Shown: piece after piece, positions 10,020 through 20,616 of the stretch
How the letters are laid out: each line of letters begins with the position of its first letter
Numbering within the stretch: position 1 is the first letter of the stretch
Source of the DNA: Geopseudomonas sagittaria
Lineage (GTDB): Bacteria; Pseudomonadota; Gammaproteobacteria; Pseudomonadales; Pseudomonadaceae
Reading direction: 5' to 3'
Length of the DNA: 64,000 nt
Assembly: GCF_900115715.1 (NCBI RefSeq)
Contig: NZ_FOXM01000012.1
Span: forward strand, 89,110 to 153,109
Notes under the pieces: model-generated
Seen by the model: the letters and a program-made list of their open reading frames with translations, nothing else
Databases searched by the model: none
What the model was told of the DNA's origin: nothing
Position numbers and translations under genes: made by a program

Positions 10020-10796
10020 TCACTCGCTGATCTGCAGGCGGCGTGCTTCGGTGTAGACGTAGCGCACCTTCTCGTACTCGAACGGCGAGTTGAGCTGGCC
10101 GTAGCGGAAGTCGTTGATGTGCCGGCGGTCGATGGCCATCAGCCCGTAGTAGGTCGTGCCCTGCGCGGTGAGGCCGGCTTCCACGGCGGGGTTCGCCGCG
10201 CTGCCGAGGGCGGTGTCGAACACCAGCCCGCCGGTGTCGCGCAGGTTGGAGGGGCCGAGTAGTGGCAGCACCAGATAGGGGCCCTCCTCGGCGCCCCAGT
10301 AGCCGAGGGTCTGGCCGAAGTCCTCGCTGCGCCGCTCCAGCCCCATGCGGCTGGCCGGATCCCACAGGCCACCGATGCCGAGGGTGGTGTTGAACAGCAG
10401 GCGGGCCGTGGTGGTCATGGCGTCCTTGCCCTGCAGCTGCAGCAGGTGGTTGGCCAGGCTGGGCACCTCGCCGAGGTTGGCGAAGAAGTGGCTGACCCCG
10501 CTGCGCACGAAGCGCGGGGTGACGAAGCGGTAGCCGTTGACCACCGGCAGGTAGACCCATTCGTCGAAGCGCTGGTTGAAGTGGTAGATGCGCCGGTTCC
10601 ACTCCTCCCAGGGGTCGTTGTTGACCAGCGCCACCAGGGTGGCGCGCTCGAATTCGCGCTGGTTGAGCTGGGGGTTGAACTTCAGCTGTTCCAGCGGCCG
10701 GGTGAAGCCGTCGGCGTCGGCGGGCTGCTCGGCCAGGGCGCCAGTGCTCAGGGCCAGCAGGATGGCCGGCAGCAGGCGGCGAAGAGAGTCAGTCAC
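10020..10796 (-). CDS. MlaA/VacJ-family outer-membrane phospholipid-trafficking protein
   Basis: The 258-residue protein matches MlaA over most of its length (DPWEEWNRRIYHFNQRFDEWV; NLGEVPSLANHLLQ; GLWDPASRMGLERRSEDFGQTLGYWG). MlaA removes misplaced phospholipids from the outer leaflet of the outer membrane and passes them to MlaC. Oddly, the predicted signal peptide ends in ALSTGALAEQ with no cysteine, so there is no lipobox; canonical MlaA is a lipoprotein. Its start overlaps the end of the upstream hydrolase gene by 8 bp. It may be a paralogue rather than the main MlaA. Confidence 0.85.
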   Translation of the reverse strand: MTDSLRRLLPAILLALSTGALAEQPADADGFTRPLEQLKFNPQLNQREFERATLVALVNNDPWEEWNRRIYHFNQRFDEWVYLPVVNGYRFVTPRFVRSGVSHFFANLGEVPSLANHLLQLQGKDAMTTTARLLFNTTLGIGGLWDPASRMGLERRSEDFGQTLGYWGAEEGPYLVLPLLGPSNLRDTGGLVFDTALGSAANPAVEAGLTAQGTTYYGLMAIDRRHINDFRYGQLNSPFEYEKVRYVYTEARRLQISE

Positions 10797-12084
10797 GGAA
10801 GAACTCCAGCATGGCCTGAGTGTTGACCCGGTAGTTCAGGTTGCCGCAGTGCCCGCCGCGAGGGAACAGGGTCAGGCGCGCGCCGAAGGTGCGGCGCAGG
10901 AAGCCGAGATCGCCGGGGCTGAGGATCATGTCGTCGCGGTTGTGGAAGACCTTGATCTTGTCGCTGCCGGCCAGGTAGGTACGCAGCGAGTAGAGGCTGA
11001 CCTGGTCGATCAGCTGCAGCAGGCTGTTGCCGTCGCCCTGGCGGCGCCAGTACGGCATCAACTGCTCGCGGATGTAGCACCCGAAGTCGCAGAGCAGGGC
11101 GCGCTTGAAGAAGGGCGTGAGGCTGGTGCCCTGATCCATCGGGTAGGTCGGCGGGATGATGAAGCCGCGCCGGTTGATCAGGTCCGAGGTGAAGGAAATG
11201 TCGGCGGCGGCGAAGCGGAAGGCGGCGCCGATCAGCATGGCCATCTCCTCGTCGGACAGGCGCTGCCTGGACTGCTGGAAGTCGTAGAGCATCGCCGCGT
11301 CGATCTCCACCGCGCCGCGTTCCTCGAAGTAGCGCGCCAGCTTGCCGAGCACCAGATCATAGAAGGTACTGCTGCTGTCGATGCCGCTGACCTCGGTCTG
11401 CACCAGGCGATCGAGATTGGTCACCGAGGTGAACAGGTTGACCGGCGGGTTGACCAGCAGCACGCGGCGGAAGTTGAACGCCTGGCGGCTTTCGTCGAGA
11501 TGGCTGACGAAGGCGGCATGCAGGCCGCCAAGGCTGTAGCCGATCAGGTAGTAGTCGCTGACCGGCAGATCCTTCTGCTGTGCGCGGACGCTCTCCATGA
11601 CCCGGTACAGGTCGATGGCGTCGCGGTCGGAAATGCCCGGCGTGGCGTGCCGCGAGGCGGCGGCCATGAAGTCGTAGCTGGTCGGCGAGGACAGCTGCAC
11701 CACGTGGTAGCCGGCGCCGTAGAACAGGCGCTTGAGCTCCTCGGTCTTGCCGTTGGCGTAGTGCGCGCCGGTGCCGGAGATGATGAACACCAGCGGCGCG
11801 CGGCCCTCCTGGCGGGCCAGACGGTACTTCAGCGACTTGACCGCCCAGAAGTTGTCCGGCAGTTCGCGACGGGGGCGCAGGCGCAGGCTGTAGTCGGCCT
11901 GGTCGATGTCGGCATCGTCCGGCAGCGTGGGGCGCAGTTCCGGCGGGGTGGTGGCGATGGTCGCCTCGAACGGGTTGGTCAGCGGGAAGCCGTAGCTTGC
12001 GGCGTCGATCTCGTTGACCGCCGCCTGGGCGCCGCCCAGCCAGAGGATGGCGAGGAGCGCGAAGAGGCGTGAAGCAAGGGGCAT
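10789..12084 (-). CDS. Secreted alpha/beta-hydrolase-fold protein, function unknown
   Basis: The 431-residue protein has a signal peptide ([21 protein letters not shown]) and a nucleophile elbow [14 protein letters not shown] (GxSxG). The C-terminal [10 protein letters not shown] supplies a plausible catalytic histidine. A lipase/esterase-type fold is likely; the substrate is unknown. The start at 12084 was chosen over the longer frame because it begins the signal peptide and follows GGAAGG by about 10 nt. It overlaps the MlaA-like gene, so a role in envelope lipid handling is a reasonable inference only. Confidence 0.8.
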   Translation of the reverse strand: MPLASRLFALLAILWLGGAQAAVNEIDAASYGFPLTNPFEATIATTPPELRPTLPDDADIDQADYSLRLRPRRELPDNFWAVKSLKYRLARQEGRAPLVFIISGTGAHYANGKTEELKRLFYGAGYHVVQLSSPTSYDFMAAASRHATPGISDRDAIDLYRVMESVRAQQKDLPVSDYYLIGYSLGGLHAAFVSHLDESRQAFNFRRVLLVNPPVNLFTSVTNLDRLVQTEVSGIDSSSTFYDLVLGKLARYFEERGAVEIDAAMLYDFQQSRQRLSDEEMAMLIGAAFRFAAADISFTSDLINRRGFIIPPTYPMDQGTSLTPFFKRALLCDFGCYIREQLMPYWRRQGDGNSLLQLIDQVSLYSLRTYLAGSDKIKVFHNRDDMILSPGDLGFLRRTFGARLTLFPRGGHCGNLNYRVNTQAMLEFFRD

Positions 12085-12345
12085 GCAGTAGCAACCTTCC
12101 GCAGATGTCGGTTTCGGGCAAGGGAGAGTGTGACCCGCCGCCAGCCGCCGAGTTGCGCCGGGGGTCGCAAGGTTCTGACCGGCGGCCCCCGAGCGGGTAG
12201 TGTCGAACAGTGTGTCACCTGCAACGGGAAAGGGAAGTCGCGGCGGTTTTTTCGGCAAAACGGCAGGCACACCCTTTGGCCGGCGCGGAGACATCCGGAC
12301 CGGCGAAAGCCCCGTATCGGGACTGTAACTACGTACAGCGGTTAC
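12085..12345. other. Intergenic region without a recognised gene
   Basis: The 261 bp upstream of the secreted hydrolase presumably hold its promoter. A short hairpin at about 12311-12323 (CCCG/CGGG), read on the minus strand and followed by CTTT, could end transcription of the 114-aa gene. Nothing else was recognised. Confidence 0.4.
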
Positions 12346-12690
12346 TCAGTAGTCGCTATCCTCGTCGCGACTGTTCAACTCCTGCAGATGCTTGCGGGCC
12401 AGGGCCAGAAAGCGTGGCGTCAGGCCGACATCCTCGTACAGCGGATCACCCTGCTCGTCGGTGGCGACCACCTTGCTGCCCTTCACGTAGGGAAAGCTCC
12501 CCTCCAGTTCCTGCAGCGCGACGCCGACCAGTTCGCTCAGCAGCTCCTCGGGGCGGCGCTTGGGGTACATCTCGCTGAGGGCGGCCAGGCGAGCGGCCGA
12601 CTCCACGTCGAGCGGAATGCTGTAGATGCTCTTGCTCAGCTTGCCCTTGGCGCTGAGTTCCCATTCATTGACCAGATCGCGGATTTTCAT
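12346..12690 (-). CDS. Conserved hypothetical protein beside ppc
   Basis: The 114-residue cytoplasmic protein begins [25 protein letters not shown] and shows no signal peptide, membrane helix or catalytic motif. It is mostly alpha-helical and acidic toward the C-terminus. A GGAGG sequence lies 6 nt before the ATG. A gene of this type adjoins ppc in Pseudomonas genomes, where it is sometimes annotated as a pilin assembly protein; I see nothing here that supports that role. It is divergent from ppc. Confidence 0.8.
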   Translation of the reverse strand: MKIRDLVNEWELSAKGKLSKSIYSIPLDVESAARLAALSEMYPKRRPEELLSELVGVALQELEGSFPYVKGSKVVATDEQGDPLYEDVGLTPRFLALARKHLQELNSRDEDSDY

Positions 12691-12754
12691 GCATGCCTCC
12701 GGCCTTGTACTGTGGTCGGTAACGGGGATGTCTTTAGACTGAGCCTAGACTGCT

Positions 12755-12774
12755 CTTGCGGCTCCTGCCGCAAG
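12755..12774. promoter_or_regulatory. Perfect hairpin in the ppc upstream region
   Basis: CTTGCGGC and GCCGCAAG pair perfectly around TCCT, 46 nt before the ppc start in a 129-bp divergent promoter region. It may be an operator or a leader hairpin. Confidence 0.35.
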
Positions 12775-12819
12775 GCTAATCGTGCCGAACCGGCAAGGGT
12801 TACAGGGAGGAGGGCGAAG

Positions 12820-15456
12820 ATGGCGGAAATCGATGCGCGCCTGCGCGAGGACGTCCACCTGCTGGGCGAGCTGCTGGGGGAGACCTTTCGTGCCGAACGC
12901 GGTGCGGATTTTCTGGCCAAGATCGAGCGCATCCGCAAGGGGGCCAAGGCGGCCCGGCGCGGCTCGCTGGCCGGCGCACAGCAATTGGCAGAGACCCTCG
13001 ATGCCCTCGCCGAGGATGAGCTGCTGCCGGTGGCGCGGGCGTTCAACCAGTTCCTCAACCTGGCCAACATCGCCGAGCAGTACCACCGTATCCGCCGCCG
13101 CCGGCCGGCCGAGCCGTTGCCGTTCGAGGAGCGGGTGCTGGGCGAGGTGCTCGAGCGCCTGCAGGCCGCCGGCCACAGTTCGCAGGGCCTGGCGCAGCAG
13201 ATCGCCGGACTGGACATCGAGCTGGTGCTCACAGCCCATCCGACCGAGGTGGCGCGGCGCACCCTGATCAAGAAATACGACGACATCGCGGCCTGTCTGG
13301 CCGCGCGGGATCATGCCGATCTGTCCGTGAAGGAGAAGGCGCAGACGCTTCGCGAGTTGCGCCGGCTGCTGGCCGAAGTCTGGCATACCGAAGAGATCCG
13401 CCGCAGCAAGCCGACCCCGGTGGATGAGGCCAAGTGGGGCTTTGCGGTGATCGAGCATTCGCTGTGGAGTGCCCTGCCGGGGTTCCTGCGCGGCGTCGAC
13501 GAGCTGCTGCACGGCTGCTGCGGTACCCGCCTGCCGCTGGAGGCGGCCCCGGTCCGCTTCGCCTCGTGGATGGGCGGCGACCGCGACGGCAATCCCAATG
13601 TCACCGCGCAGGTCACCGCCGAGGTGCTGCTGCTGGCACGGCGCATCGCTGCCGAGCTGCACCTGCGCGACGTCGAGCGTCTGATCACCGACCTGTCCAT
13701 GCACCAGGCCAGCCCGGCGCTGCGCGAGCGGGTCGGCGAGGCGCCCGAGCCCTACCGGGCGCTGCTGCGTCAGTTGCGTACCCGGCTGTTCGCCACCCGC
13801 GACTGGGCGGCTGCGGCTTTGCAGGACGGCCAAGCCCCGGGTGCCGCGGTGCTGCAGGACAACCGCGAGCTGCTCGAGCCGTTGCTGCTCTGCTACGACT
13901 CGCTGGTCGCCTGCGGCCTGGGCACGATCGCCGACGGCCCGCTGCTCGACAGCCTGCGCCGCGCGCACACCTTCGGTCTGTTCCTGGTGCGCCTGGACAT
14001 CCGTCAGGATGCCGGGCGGCATGCCGCGGCGCTCGACGAGATCACCGCCTACCTGGGTGTTGGCCGCTACGCCGAGTGGGACGAGACGCAGCGCCTCGAC
14101 TTCCTCCAGCGCGAGCTGGACAACCCGCGGCCGCTGCTGCCAGCGCATTATCGGCCGTCGGCGGATACCGCCGAGGTGCTGGCCACCTGCCGGGTGGCGG
14201 CGCAGGCACCGGCCGCGGCGCTGGGCTCCTACGTGATTTCCATGGCCGGCGCGCCCAGCGACGTGCTGGCGGTCGAGCTGCTGCTCAAGGAGGCCGGCCT
14301 GCAGCGGCCGCTGCGCGTGGTGCCGCTGTTCGAGACGCTGGACGATCTGGAGCACGCGGGGAGCGTGATCGACCGCCTGCTGGGCGTGCCCGGCTACCGC
14401 GCCCGCCAGGCCGGGCCGCAGGAGGTGATGATCGGCTACTCCGACTCGGCCAAGGACGCCGGCACGCTGGCGGCGGCCTGGGCGCAGTACCGCGCCCAGG
14501 AGGCGCTGGTCGACGTCTGCCAGCGCCACGGTGTCGAGCTGCTGCTGTTCCACGGTCGCGGCGGCACCGTGGGGCGTGGCGGCGGCCCGGCGCACGTGGC
14601 CATCCGCTCGCAGCCGCCGGGCTCGGTGGCCGGGCGTTTCCGGGTCACCGAACAGGGCGAGATGATCCGCTTCAAGTTCGGCCTGCCCGGCGTCGCCGAG
14701 CAGAACCTCAGCCTCTATCTGGCCGCAGTGCTGGAGGCCACCCTGCTGCCGCCGCCGGCGCCGACCGCCGAATGGCGGGCGCTGATGGAGCGTCTGGCGG
14801 CCGACGGGGTGGCGGCCTATCGCGCGGTGGTGCGCGAGCATCCGCAGTTCGTCGCGTACTTCCGCCAGGCCACTCCGGAGCAGGAGCTGGGCCGCCTGCC
14901 GCTGGGCAGCCGGCCGGCGCGGCGGCGCAGCGGCGGGGTGGAAAGCCTGCGGGCGATTCCGTGGATCTTCGCCTGGACCCAGACGCGCCTGATGCTGCCG
15001 GCCTGGCTGGGCTGGGAAGCCGCGCTGGGGCAGGCGGCAGAGCGCGGCGAGACGCGCCTGCTGCACGAGATGCGCGAACACTGGCCGTTCTTCCGCACGC
15101 GTATCGACATGCTCGAGATGGTGCTGGCCAAGGCCGATGCGGGGATCGCCCGGCTGTACGACGAGCGTCTGGTCGAGGAAAACCTGCGCCCGCTGGGGCA
15201 GCAGCTGCGCGACCTGTTGTCGCAGGCCAGTGACGCGGTGCTGCGTCTGACCGGCCAGGCGCAGCTGCTCGGCAGCGACCCCGTGCTGCGTGAGTCGATC
15301 AGCGTGCGCGATGCCTACCTCGACCCGCTGCACCTGCTGCAGGTCGAGCTTCTCGCCCGTTCGCGCCGCCTCGCCGAGCATGCCGAGAGTCCCCTGGAGC
15401 AGGCGCTGCTGGTCAGCGTGGCGGGCATTGCCGCGGGGCTGCGCAACACCGGCTGA
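12820..15456 (+). CDS. ppc: Phosphoenolpyruvate carboxylase
   Basis: The 878-residue enzyme carboxylates PEP with bicarbonate to oxaloacetate, replenishing the TCA cycle. Recognisable motifs are VLTAHPTE (catalytic histidine), [24 protein letters not shown] (glycine-rich catalytic loop) and [18 protein letters not shown]. The C-terminus ends ..AAGLRNTG, the conserved allosteric-site end of PEPC. The open frame runs upstream without a stop, but the ATG at 12820 follows GGAGGAGGG and gives the family length. Confidence 0.98.
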   Translation: MAEIDARLREDVHLLGELLGETFRAERGADFLAKIERIRKGAKAARRGSLAGAQQLAETLDALAEDELLPVARAFNQFLNLANIAEQYHRIRRRRPAEPLPFEERVLGEVLERLQAAGHSSQGLAQQIAGLDIELVLTAHPTEVARRTLIKKYDDIAACLAARDHADLSVKEKAQTLRELRRLLAEVWHTEEIRRSKPTPVDEAKWGFAVIEHSLWSALPGFLRGVDELLHGCCGTRLPLEAAPVRFASWMGGDRDGNPNVTAQVTAEVLLLARRIAAELHLRDVERLITDLSMHQASPALRERVGEAPEPYRALLRQLRTRLFATRDWAAAALQDGQAPGAAVLQDNRELLEPLLLCYDSLVACGLGTIADGPLLDSLRRAHTFGLFLVRLDIRQDAGRHAAALDEITAYLGVGRYAEWDETQRLDFLQRELDNPRPLLPAHYRPSADTAEVLATCRVAAQAPAAALGSYVISMAGAPSDVLAVELLLKEAGLQRPLRVVPLFETLDDLEHAGSVIDRLLGVPGYRARQAGPQEVMIGYSDSAKDAGTLAAAWAQYRAQEALVDVCQRHGVELLLFHGRGGTVGRGGGPAHVAIRSQPPGSVAGRFRVTEQGEMIRFKFGLPGVAEQNLSLYLAAVLEATLLPPPAPTAEWRALMERLAADGVAAYRAVVREHPQFVAYFRQATPEQELGRLPLGSRPARRRSGGVESLRAIPWIFAWTQTRLMLPAWLGWEAALGQAAERGETRLLHEMREHWPFFRTRIDMLEMVLAKADAGIARLYDERLVEENLRPLGQQLRDLLSQASDAVLRLTGQAQLLGSDPVLRESISVRDAYLDPLHLLQVELLARSRRLAEHAESPLEQALLVSVAGIAAGLRNTG

Positions 15457-16268
<812 letters not shown>

Positions 16269-16284
16269 TCCGCTCTCTGCTGCA

Positions 16285-16320
16285 GCAAACGGCCCGCCCT
16301 GTGCGGGCCGTTTGCATTTC
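16285..16320 (+). terminator. Intrinsic terminator downstream of adk
   Basis: GCAAACGGCCCGC and GCGGGCCGTTTGC pair in a perfect 13-bp stem with a 5-nt loop, followed by ATTTC, 17 nt after the adk stop. Confidence 0.75.
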
Positions 16321-16427
16321 CGGGGCACGGCGAGGGCTGCCCGGCCCGCGTGCCGTGGCTGCCCACGCCGCGACCAGCCGCGGCTGCTACAATGCGCGCC
16401 CGTTTCCCAACGTACCGGACCTCCGTC

Positions 16428-17102
16428 ATGACCACCCTGCTGGCCCTGGATACCGCCACCGAAGCCTGTTCCGTCGCACTGCTGCACGAGGGGCGTGTCT
16501 ACAGCCGCTACGAGGTGATCCCGCGCCTGCATGCCCAGCGCGTGCTGCCGATGGTGCAGGAAGTGCTGGCCGAGGCCGGTATCGTCCTCGGCGCCGTGGA
16601 GGCCATCGCCTTCGGTCGCGGTCCGGGCGCCTTCACCGGCGTGCGCATCGCCGTCGGCGTGGTCCAGGGCCTGGCCTTCGCCCTCGGCCGCCCGGTTCTG
16701 CCGATCTCCAACCTGGCGGTCATGGCCCAGCGCGCCCATCGCGAGCAGGGGGTCAGCCAGGTGGCGACCGCCATCGATGCGCGCATGGACGAGCTGTACT
16801 GGGGTTGCTATCGCCTGGAGGACGGCGAGATGCGTCTGGCCGGCGTCGAGGCGGTGCTGCCGCCGGAGCAGGTCGCCCTGCCGCGCGCTGCCGAGGGCGA
16901 GTGGTTCGGCGCCGGCACCGGCTGGGCCTTCGCGGCGCGCATCCCGGTGGCGGTCAGCGGCATGGATGCCGGCCTGCTGCCGCATGCCGAGGACCTGCTG
17001 ACCCTGGCCACTTTCGCCTGGGCGCGTGGCGAGGCGGTGGACGCCGAGCAGGCGCAGCCGGTGTACCTGCGCGACAACGTGGCCACCCCGAAGAAGGGCT
17101 GA
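16428..17102 (+). CDS. tsaB: tRNA threonylcarbamoyladenosine biosynthesis protein TsaB
   Basis: The 224-residue ASKHA-fold protein begins LLALDTATEACSVAL and contains GRGPGAFTGVRIAVGVVQGLAFA, diagnostic of TsaB (YeaZ). TsaB scaffolds TsaD and TsaE for t6A37 modification of ANN-decoding tRNAs. The start at MTTLLALD is where the family begins; an upstream in-frame ATG adds unrelated residues. A TACAAT hexamer at 16388-16393 is a candidate -10 box. Confidence 0.95.
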   Translation: MTTLLALDTATEACSVALLHEGRVYSRYEVIPRLHAQRVLPMVQEVLAEAGIVLGAVEAIAFGRGPGAFTGVRIAVGVVQGLAFALGRPVLPISNLAVMAQRAHREQGVSQVATAIDARMDELYWGCYRLEDGEMRLAGVEAVLPPEQVALPRAAEGEWFGAGTGWAFAARIPVAVSGMDAGLLPHAEDLLTLATFAWARGEAVDAEQAQPVYLRDNVATPKKG

Positions 17103-17109
17103 CGCGGCC

Positions 17110-17964
17110 GTGCTGCCGTACTTTCTCGGCTGCCCGGCGTGGAACGAGCCGGCCTGGCGCGGCTCGCTGTATCCGGACGGCCTGGCCGGTCGCGATTTCC
17201 TGCCGGCCTATTGCCGGGTGTTCAACGCCGTGGAAGGCAACACCACCTTCTATGCCCGGCCCGCGGCGGCGACCCTGGCGCGCTGGGCGCAGCTGATGCC
17301 GGAGGGCTTCCACTTCTGCGCCAAGCTGCCGCGCGACATCAGCCACGAAGGCGACCTGCGCGACAATCTGGCTGCCGCGCGCGACTTCCTCGACCTGCTG
17401 GCGCCGCTCGGCGCGCGTGTCACGCCGCTGTGGCTGCAGCTGCCGGCCAGCTTCGCTCCGCCGCGCCTCGCCGAGCTGGCGGCGTTCATCGACGGTCTGC
17501 CGTCCGCGCGCAGCCTGGCGGTGGAGGTGCGCCATCCGGCGTTCTTCGCCCGAGGCGGCGAGGAGAGGGCGCTCAACCGCCTGCTGCTGGAGCACGGTGT
17601 CGAGCGCATCGGCCTCGACTCGCGGGCGCTGTTCAGCTGCACCGAGCGCAGCGCGGCGGTGCTGCATGCGCAGAGCAAGAAGCCGCGGCTGCCGCCGCGT
17701 CCGGCGGCATTCAGCCAGGCGCCGCAGGTGCGCTTCATCGGCCATCCGCAGCTGGAGGCCAACGATCCCTTCCTCGCCCCCTGGCTGGACAAGGTCGCCG
17801 GCTGGATCGAGGAAGGCCGCACACCCCACGTGTTCCTGCATACCCCCGACAACCACTTGGCGCCCGAACTGGCGCGGCGTTTTCACGCGCAGCTGATGGC
17901 GCGCCTGCCCGGCCTGCCGGCGCTGCCGGAGAACACGGCCGGCGAGCAGTTGGGCCTCCTGTAG
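17110..17964 (+). CDS. DUF72 domain-containing protein
   Basis: The 284-residue protein opens with the DUF72 signature (LPYFLGCPAWNEPAWRGSLYP) and continues as a TIM-barrel-like fold, with EVRHPAFF and a C-terminal segment FLHTPDNHLAPELARRF. The family (YecE type) is widespread and has no firmly established activity. The start is GTG, 8 nt after the tsaB stop, chosen because the domain begins there. Confidence 0.88.
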   Translation: MLPYFLGCPAWNEPAWRGSLYPDGLAGRDFLPAYCRVFNAVEGNTTFYARPAAATLARWAQLMPEGFHFCAKLPRDISHEGDLRDNLAAARDFLDLLAPLGARVTPLWLQLPASFAPPRLAELAAFIDGLPSARSLAVEVRHPAFFARGGEERALNRLLLEHGVERIGLDSRALFSCTERSAAVLHAQSKKPRLPPRPAAFSQAPQVRFIGHPQLEANDPFLAPWLDKVAGWIEEGRTPHVFLHTPDNHLAPELARRFHAQLMARLPGLPALPENTAGEQLGLL

Positions 17965-18069
17965 GGAGCGCAAAGCGCACCCTGCCTGCGCCAGGCGTTG
18001 CCAAGTCGCCCCTGCGACCGCGCCTTTCGCGCTACCCTCTGCGCACGACCAAAGACCGGGAAGTCTTCC

Positions 18070-18924
18070 ATGCCCCTGCTGCGCCTGTCGCTGCTCGTCG
18101 CCCTGGCCATGCTGGCCTTCGCCGCCAACTCGCTGCTGTGCCGCATCGCCCTGCGCGACGGCCATATCGACGCCGCCAGTTTCACCGCCATCCGCCTGCT
18201 CGGCGGTGCGCTGGCGCTGGGGTTGATCGTCTATCTGCGGCCAGGTGCGAAGTGCGCGGTGCTGGCCGGCAGCAACCTGTCGGCGCTGGCGCTGTTCGCC
18301 TATGCCGCCGGGTTTTCCTGGGCCTACCTGCAGCTGGCCGCGGCGACCGGCGCGTTGCTGCTGTTCGGCGCGGTGCAGGCGAGCATGATCCTCTGGGGCC
18401 TGTGGCGCGGCGAACGGCTGGCGCTGGGGCAGAGCTGCGGCCTGCTGCTGGCCTGCGGCGGCCTGGCCGTGCTGCTGTTGCCCGGCGCCAGCGCGCCGCA
18501 GCCCTTGCCGGCGCTGTCGATGCTGCTGGCCGGGGTGGCCTGGGGCGTGTATTCCCTGCGCGGTCGTGGCGCCGGCGATGCCACCGCGAACACCGCCGGC
18601 AATTTCATCCGCGCGTTGCCGCTGGCGCTGCTGCTCGCTGTGCTCGGCCTGCCGTGGGCGCGGCTGGACGCCGCCGGACTGGTCTATGCGCTGCTCTCCG
18701 GCGCCCTGGCCTCGGGCCTCGGCTACGCGCTGTGGTACGCGGTGCTGCCGGCGCTGCGCGCCACCCAGGCGGCGACCGTGCAGCTCAGCGTGCCGCTGAT
18801 CACCGCCCTGTTCGGCGTGCTGCTGCTCGGCGAACCCTTCGATCTGCGCCTGCTGCTGGCCTCGGCGCTGCTGCTGGGCGGGGTGGCCTGGGTGCTGCTC
18901 GGGCGCGCGCCAGTGCCGCGATAG
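18070..18924 (+). CDS. EamA/DMT-superfamily transporter
   Basis: The 284-residue integral membrane protein has about ten hydrophobic segments in two homologous EamA repeats (residues 1-135 and 145-280), as in drug/metabolite exporters such as RhaT or YdcZ relatives. The substrate cannot be assigned. The start follows GGGAAGTCTTCC; an in-frame ATG 24 codons upstream would add a non-hydrophobic arginine-rich tail and is unlikely. Confidence 0.85.
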   Translation: MPLLRLSLLVALAMLAFAANSLLCRIALRDGHIDAASFTAIRLLGGALALGLIVYLRPGAKCAVLAGSNLSALALFAYAAGFSWAYLQLAAATGALLLFGAVQASMILWGLWRGERLALGQSCGLLLACGGLAVLLLPGASAPQPLPALSMLLAGVAWGVYSLRGRGAGDATANTAGNFIRALPLALLLAVLGLPWARLDAAGLVYALLSGALASGLGYALWYAVLPALRATQAATVQLSVPLITALFGVLLLGEPFDLRLLLASALLLGGVAWVLLGRAPVPR

Positions 18925-18984
18925 GGCGGGCCGCTGCGTTATTTGGCAAAATGGCCGCCCCACTGTCCCCGCCCGGAAGTCCCG

Positions 18985-19755
18985 ATGTCCGCCAGCCCTG
19001 TTCGCATCCGCGTCGAAGCCCTGAGTCCCGTCCACGCCGCTGCCGCCGCGCAGTGGGCCGAGCGCCTGGGGCTGAGCGTCGAGGGCGAGGCCGAATTCGC
19101 CCTGCAGCTGGGTGACGCCGGCCTGCAGCTGGCCGAACTCGGCCCCGATGCGCCGGGGCCGGTGCGCGTCGACTTCGTCGAGGGCGCCGCCGCCCATCGC
19201 CGTCTGTTCGGCGGCGGCAGCGGGCAGATGATCGCCAAGGCCGTCGGCGTGCAGCCCGGCGTGCGCCCGCGGGTGCTGGATGCCACCGCCGGCCTGGGAC
19301 GCGATGCCTTCGTGCTGGCCAGCCTGGGCTGCGCGGTCAGCCTGATCGAGCGCCAGCCGCTGATCGCCGCGCTGCTCGAGGATGGCCTGGCGCGTGCCGC
19401 CCGCGCCCCCGAGGTGGCGCCGATCGTCGCGCAGATGCGCCTGCTCACCGGCAACGCCGTGGAGATCATCGGCGCCTGGCAGGGCGAAGCGCCGCAGGTG
19501 ATCTACCTCGACCCGATGTTTCCGCACCGTGACAAGAGCGCGCTGGTGAAGAAGGAAATGCGCCTGTTCCGCCCGCTGGTCGGCGACGACCTCGATGCCC
19601 CGGCCCTGCTCGCGGCGGCCCTGGCCCTGGCCAGCCACCGCGTGGTGGTCAAGCGCCCGCGCAAGGCGCCGTGCATCGACGGGCCCAAGCCGTCCTACCA
19701 GCTCGAAGGCAAGTCCAGCCGCTACGACATCTACCCGAAGAAGGCCTTGAAGTAG
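18985..19755 (+). CDS. rsmJ: 16S rRNA (guanine1516-N2)-methyltransferase RsmJ
   Basis: The 256-residue SAM-dependent methyltransferase has motif [20 protein letters not shown] and the catalytic YLDPMFPHR (DPMFP) typical of RsmJ (YhiQ). It methylates G1516 in 16S rRNA. The ATG at 18985 is selected over one 14 codons upstream because it follows CGGAAG and matches the normal N-terminus. Confidence 0.95.
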   Translation: MSASPVRIRVEALSPVHAAAAAQWAERLGLSVEGEAEFALQLGDAGLQLAELGPDAPGPVRVDFVEGAAAHRRLFGGGSGQMIAKAVGVQPGVRPRVLDATAGLGRDAFVLASLGCAVSLIERQPLIAALLEDGLARAARAPEVAPIVAQMRLLTGNAVEIIGAWQGEAPQVIYLDPMFPHRDKSALVKKEMRLFRPLVGDDLDAPALLAAALALASHRVVVKRPRKAPCIDGPKPSYQLEGKSSRYDIYPKKALK

Positions 19756-19844
19756 CAGGCTGTTGTAAGGCCAGCGGCGTCACCGGAACTGCGTTGGAAA
19801 CGGCCTGCTAGGCTGAGGCTTACTGGCACGGGGAGGGCAGGAGT

Positions 19845-20615
19845 GTGCAGAACGTCCGCGTAGCGCTGTTCATCGATGCCGACAACTCGCCGAGCCGCAA
19901 GATCGAGGCGATCCTCGCCGAACTGGCGGTGCTCGGCATGGTGTCCATCCGTCGTGCCTACGGCAACTGGAAAAGTCCGCGGCTGGAATCCTGGGTGGAG
20001 GTGCTGCACGAGCACGCGATCCAGCCGGTCCAGCAGTTCGACCTGGTCAAGGGCAAGAACGCCACCGACATGGCCATGGCCATCGACGCCATGGACGTGC
20101 TGCACGGCAAGCCGGTCGAGGTGTTCTGCCTGGTGTCCTCGGACTGCGACTTCACCCCGCTGGTCACCCGCCTGCGCGCCGACGGCAAGCAGGTCATCGG
20201 CTTTGGCGAGCGCAAGTCGCCGGTGCCCTACGTCAACGCCTGTTCGCGCTTCGTCTTCCTCGACGACATGCCGGTCGAGGTGACCATCCAGCCGCTGGGC
20301 AGCAGCGCGGTGACTGCCGAGGCCGGCGCGGTCGGCGCGCCGCCGGAGGTGGTCTGCCGGCTTACGGGGCATGAGCTCAAGGGCAACAGCAAGCTGATGA
20401 GCCTGCTGCGCAATGCCGTGGCCTTCGCCGCCGACGACGAAGGCTGGGCGCATCTCAGCCTGGTCGGCGCACGCATCGCCAACCAGGCCTCCTTCGACCC
20501 GCGCAACTACGGCTATGCGCGGCTGGTGGATCTGTTCGCCGCCATCGACCTGTTCGAGATCAAGCGGGTGGGCAACCACCCGAAGGTGCGTTACAAACGC
20601 CGCCAGCAGGTCTGA
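19845..20615 (+). CDS. NYN-domain RNase-like protein with C-terminal OST-HTH/LOTUS domain
   Basis: The 256-residue protein has an N-terminal NYN (PIN-like) domain: RVALFIDADN with the first acidic residues, LVSSDCDFTPLVTRLR with the second acidic cluster. The C-terminal domain (from about residue 180: LMSLLRNAVAFAADDEGWAHLSLVGARIANQ) is an OST-HTH/LOTUS fold, which binds RNA in characterised proteins. A metal-dependent ribonuclease is the likely role; the target is unknown. The start is GTG after GGGAGGGCAGGA. It ends 1 bp from the convergent FNT gene. Confidence 0.85.
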   Translation: MQNVRVALFIDADNSPSRKIEAILAELAVLGMVSIRRAYGNWKSPRLESWVEVLHEHAIQPVQQFDLVKGKNATDMAMAIDAMDVLHGKPVEVFCLVSSDCDFTPLVTRLRADGKQVIGFGERKSPVPYVNACSRFVFLDDMPVEVTIQPLGSSAVTAEAGAVGAPPEVVCRLTGHELKGNSKLMSLLRNAVAFAADDEGWAHLSLVGARIANQASFDPRNYGYARLVDLFAAIDLFEIKRVGNHPKVRYKRRQQV

Positions 20616-20616
20616 A

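Noticed and set aside
16954..19638. 894-codon open frame on the minus strand opposite tsaB to rsmJ
   Set aside because: It crosses four well-supported genes and is glutamine/arginine-rich with no motif, as expected for a third-position GC shadow.
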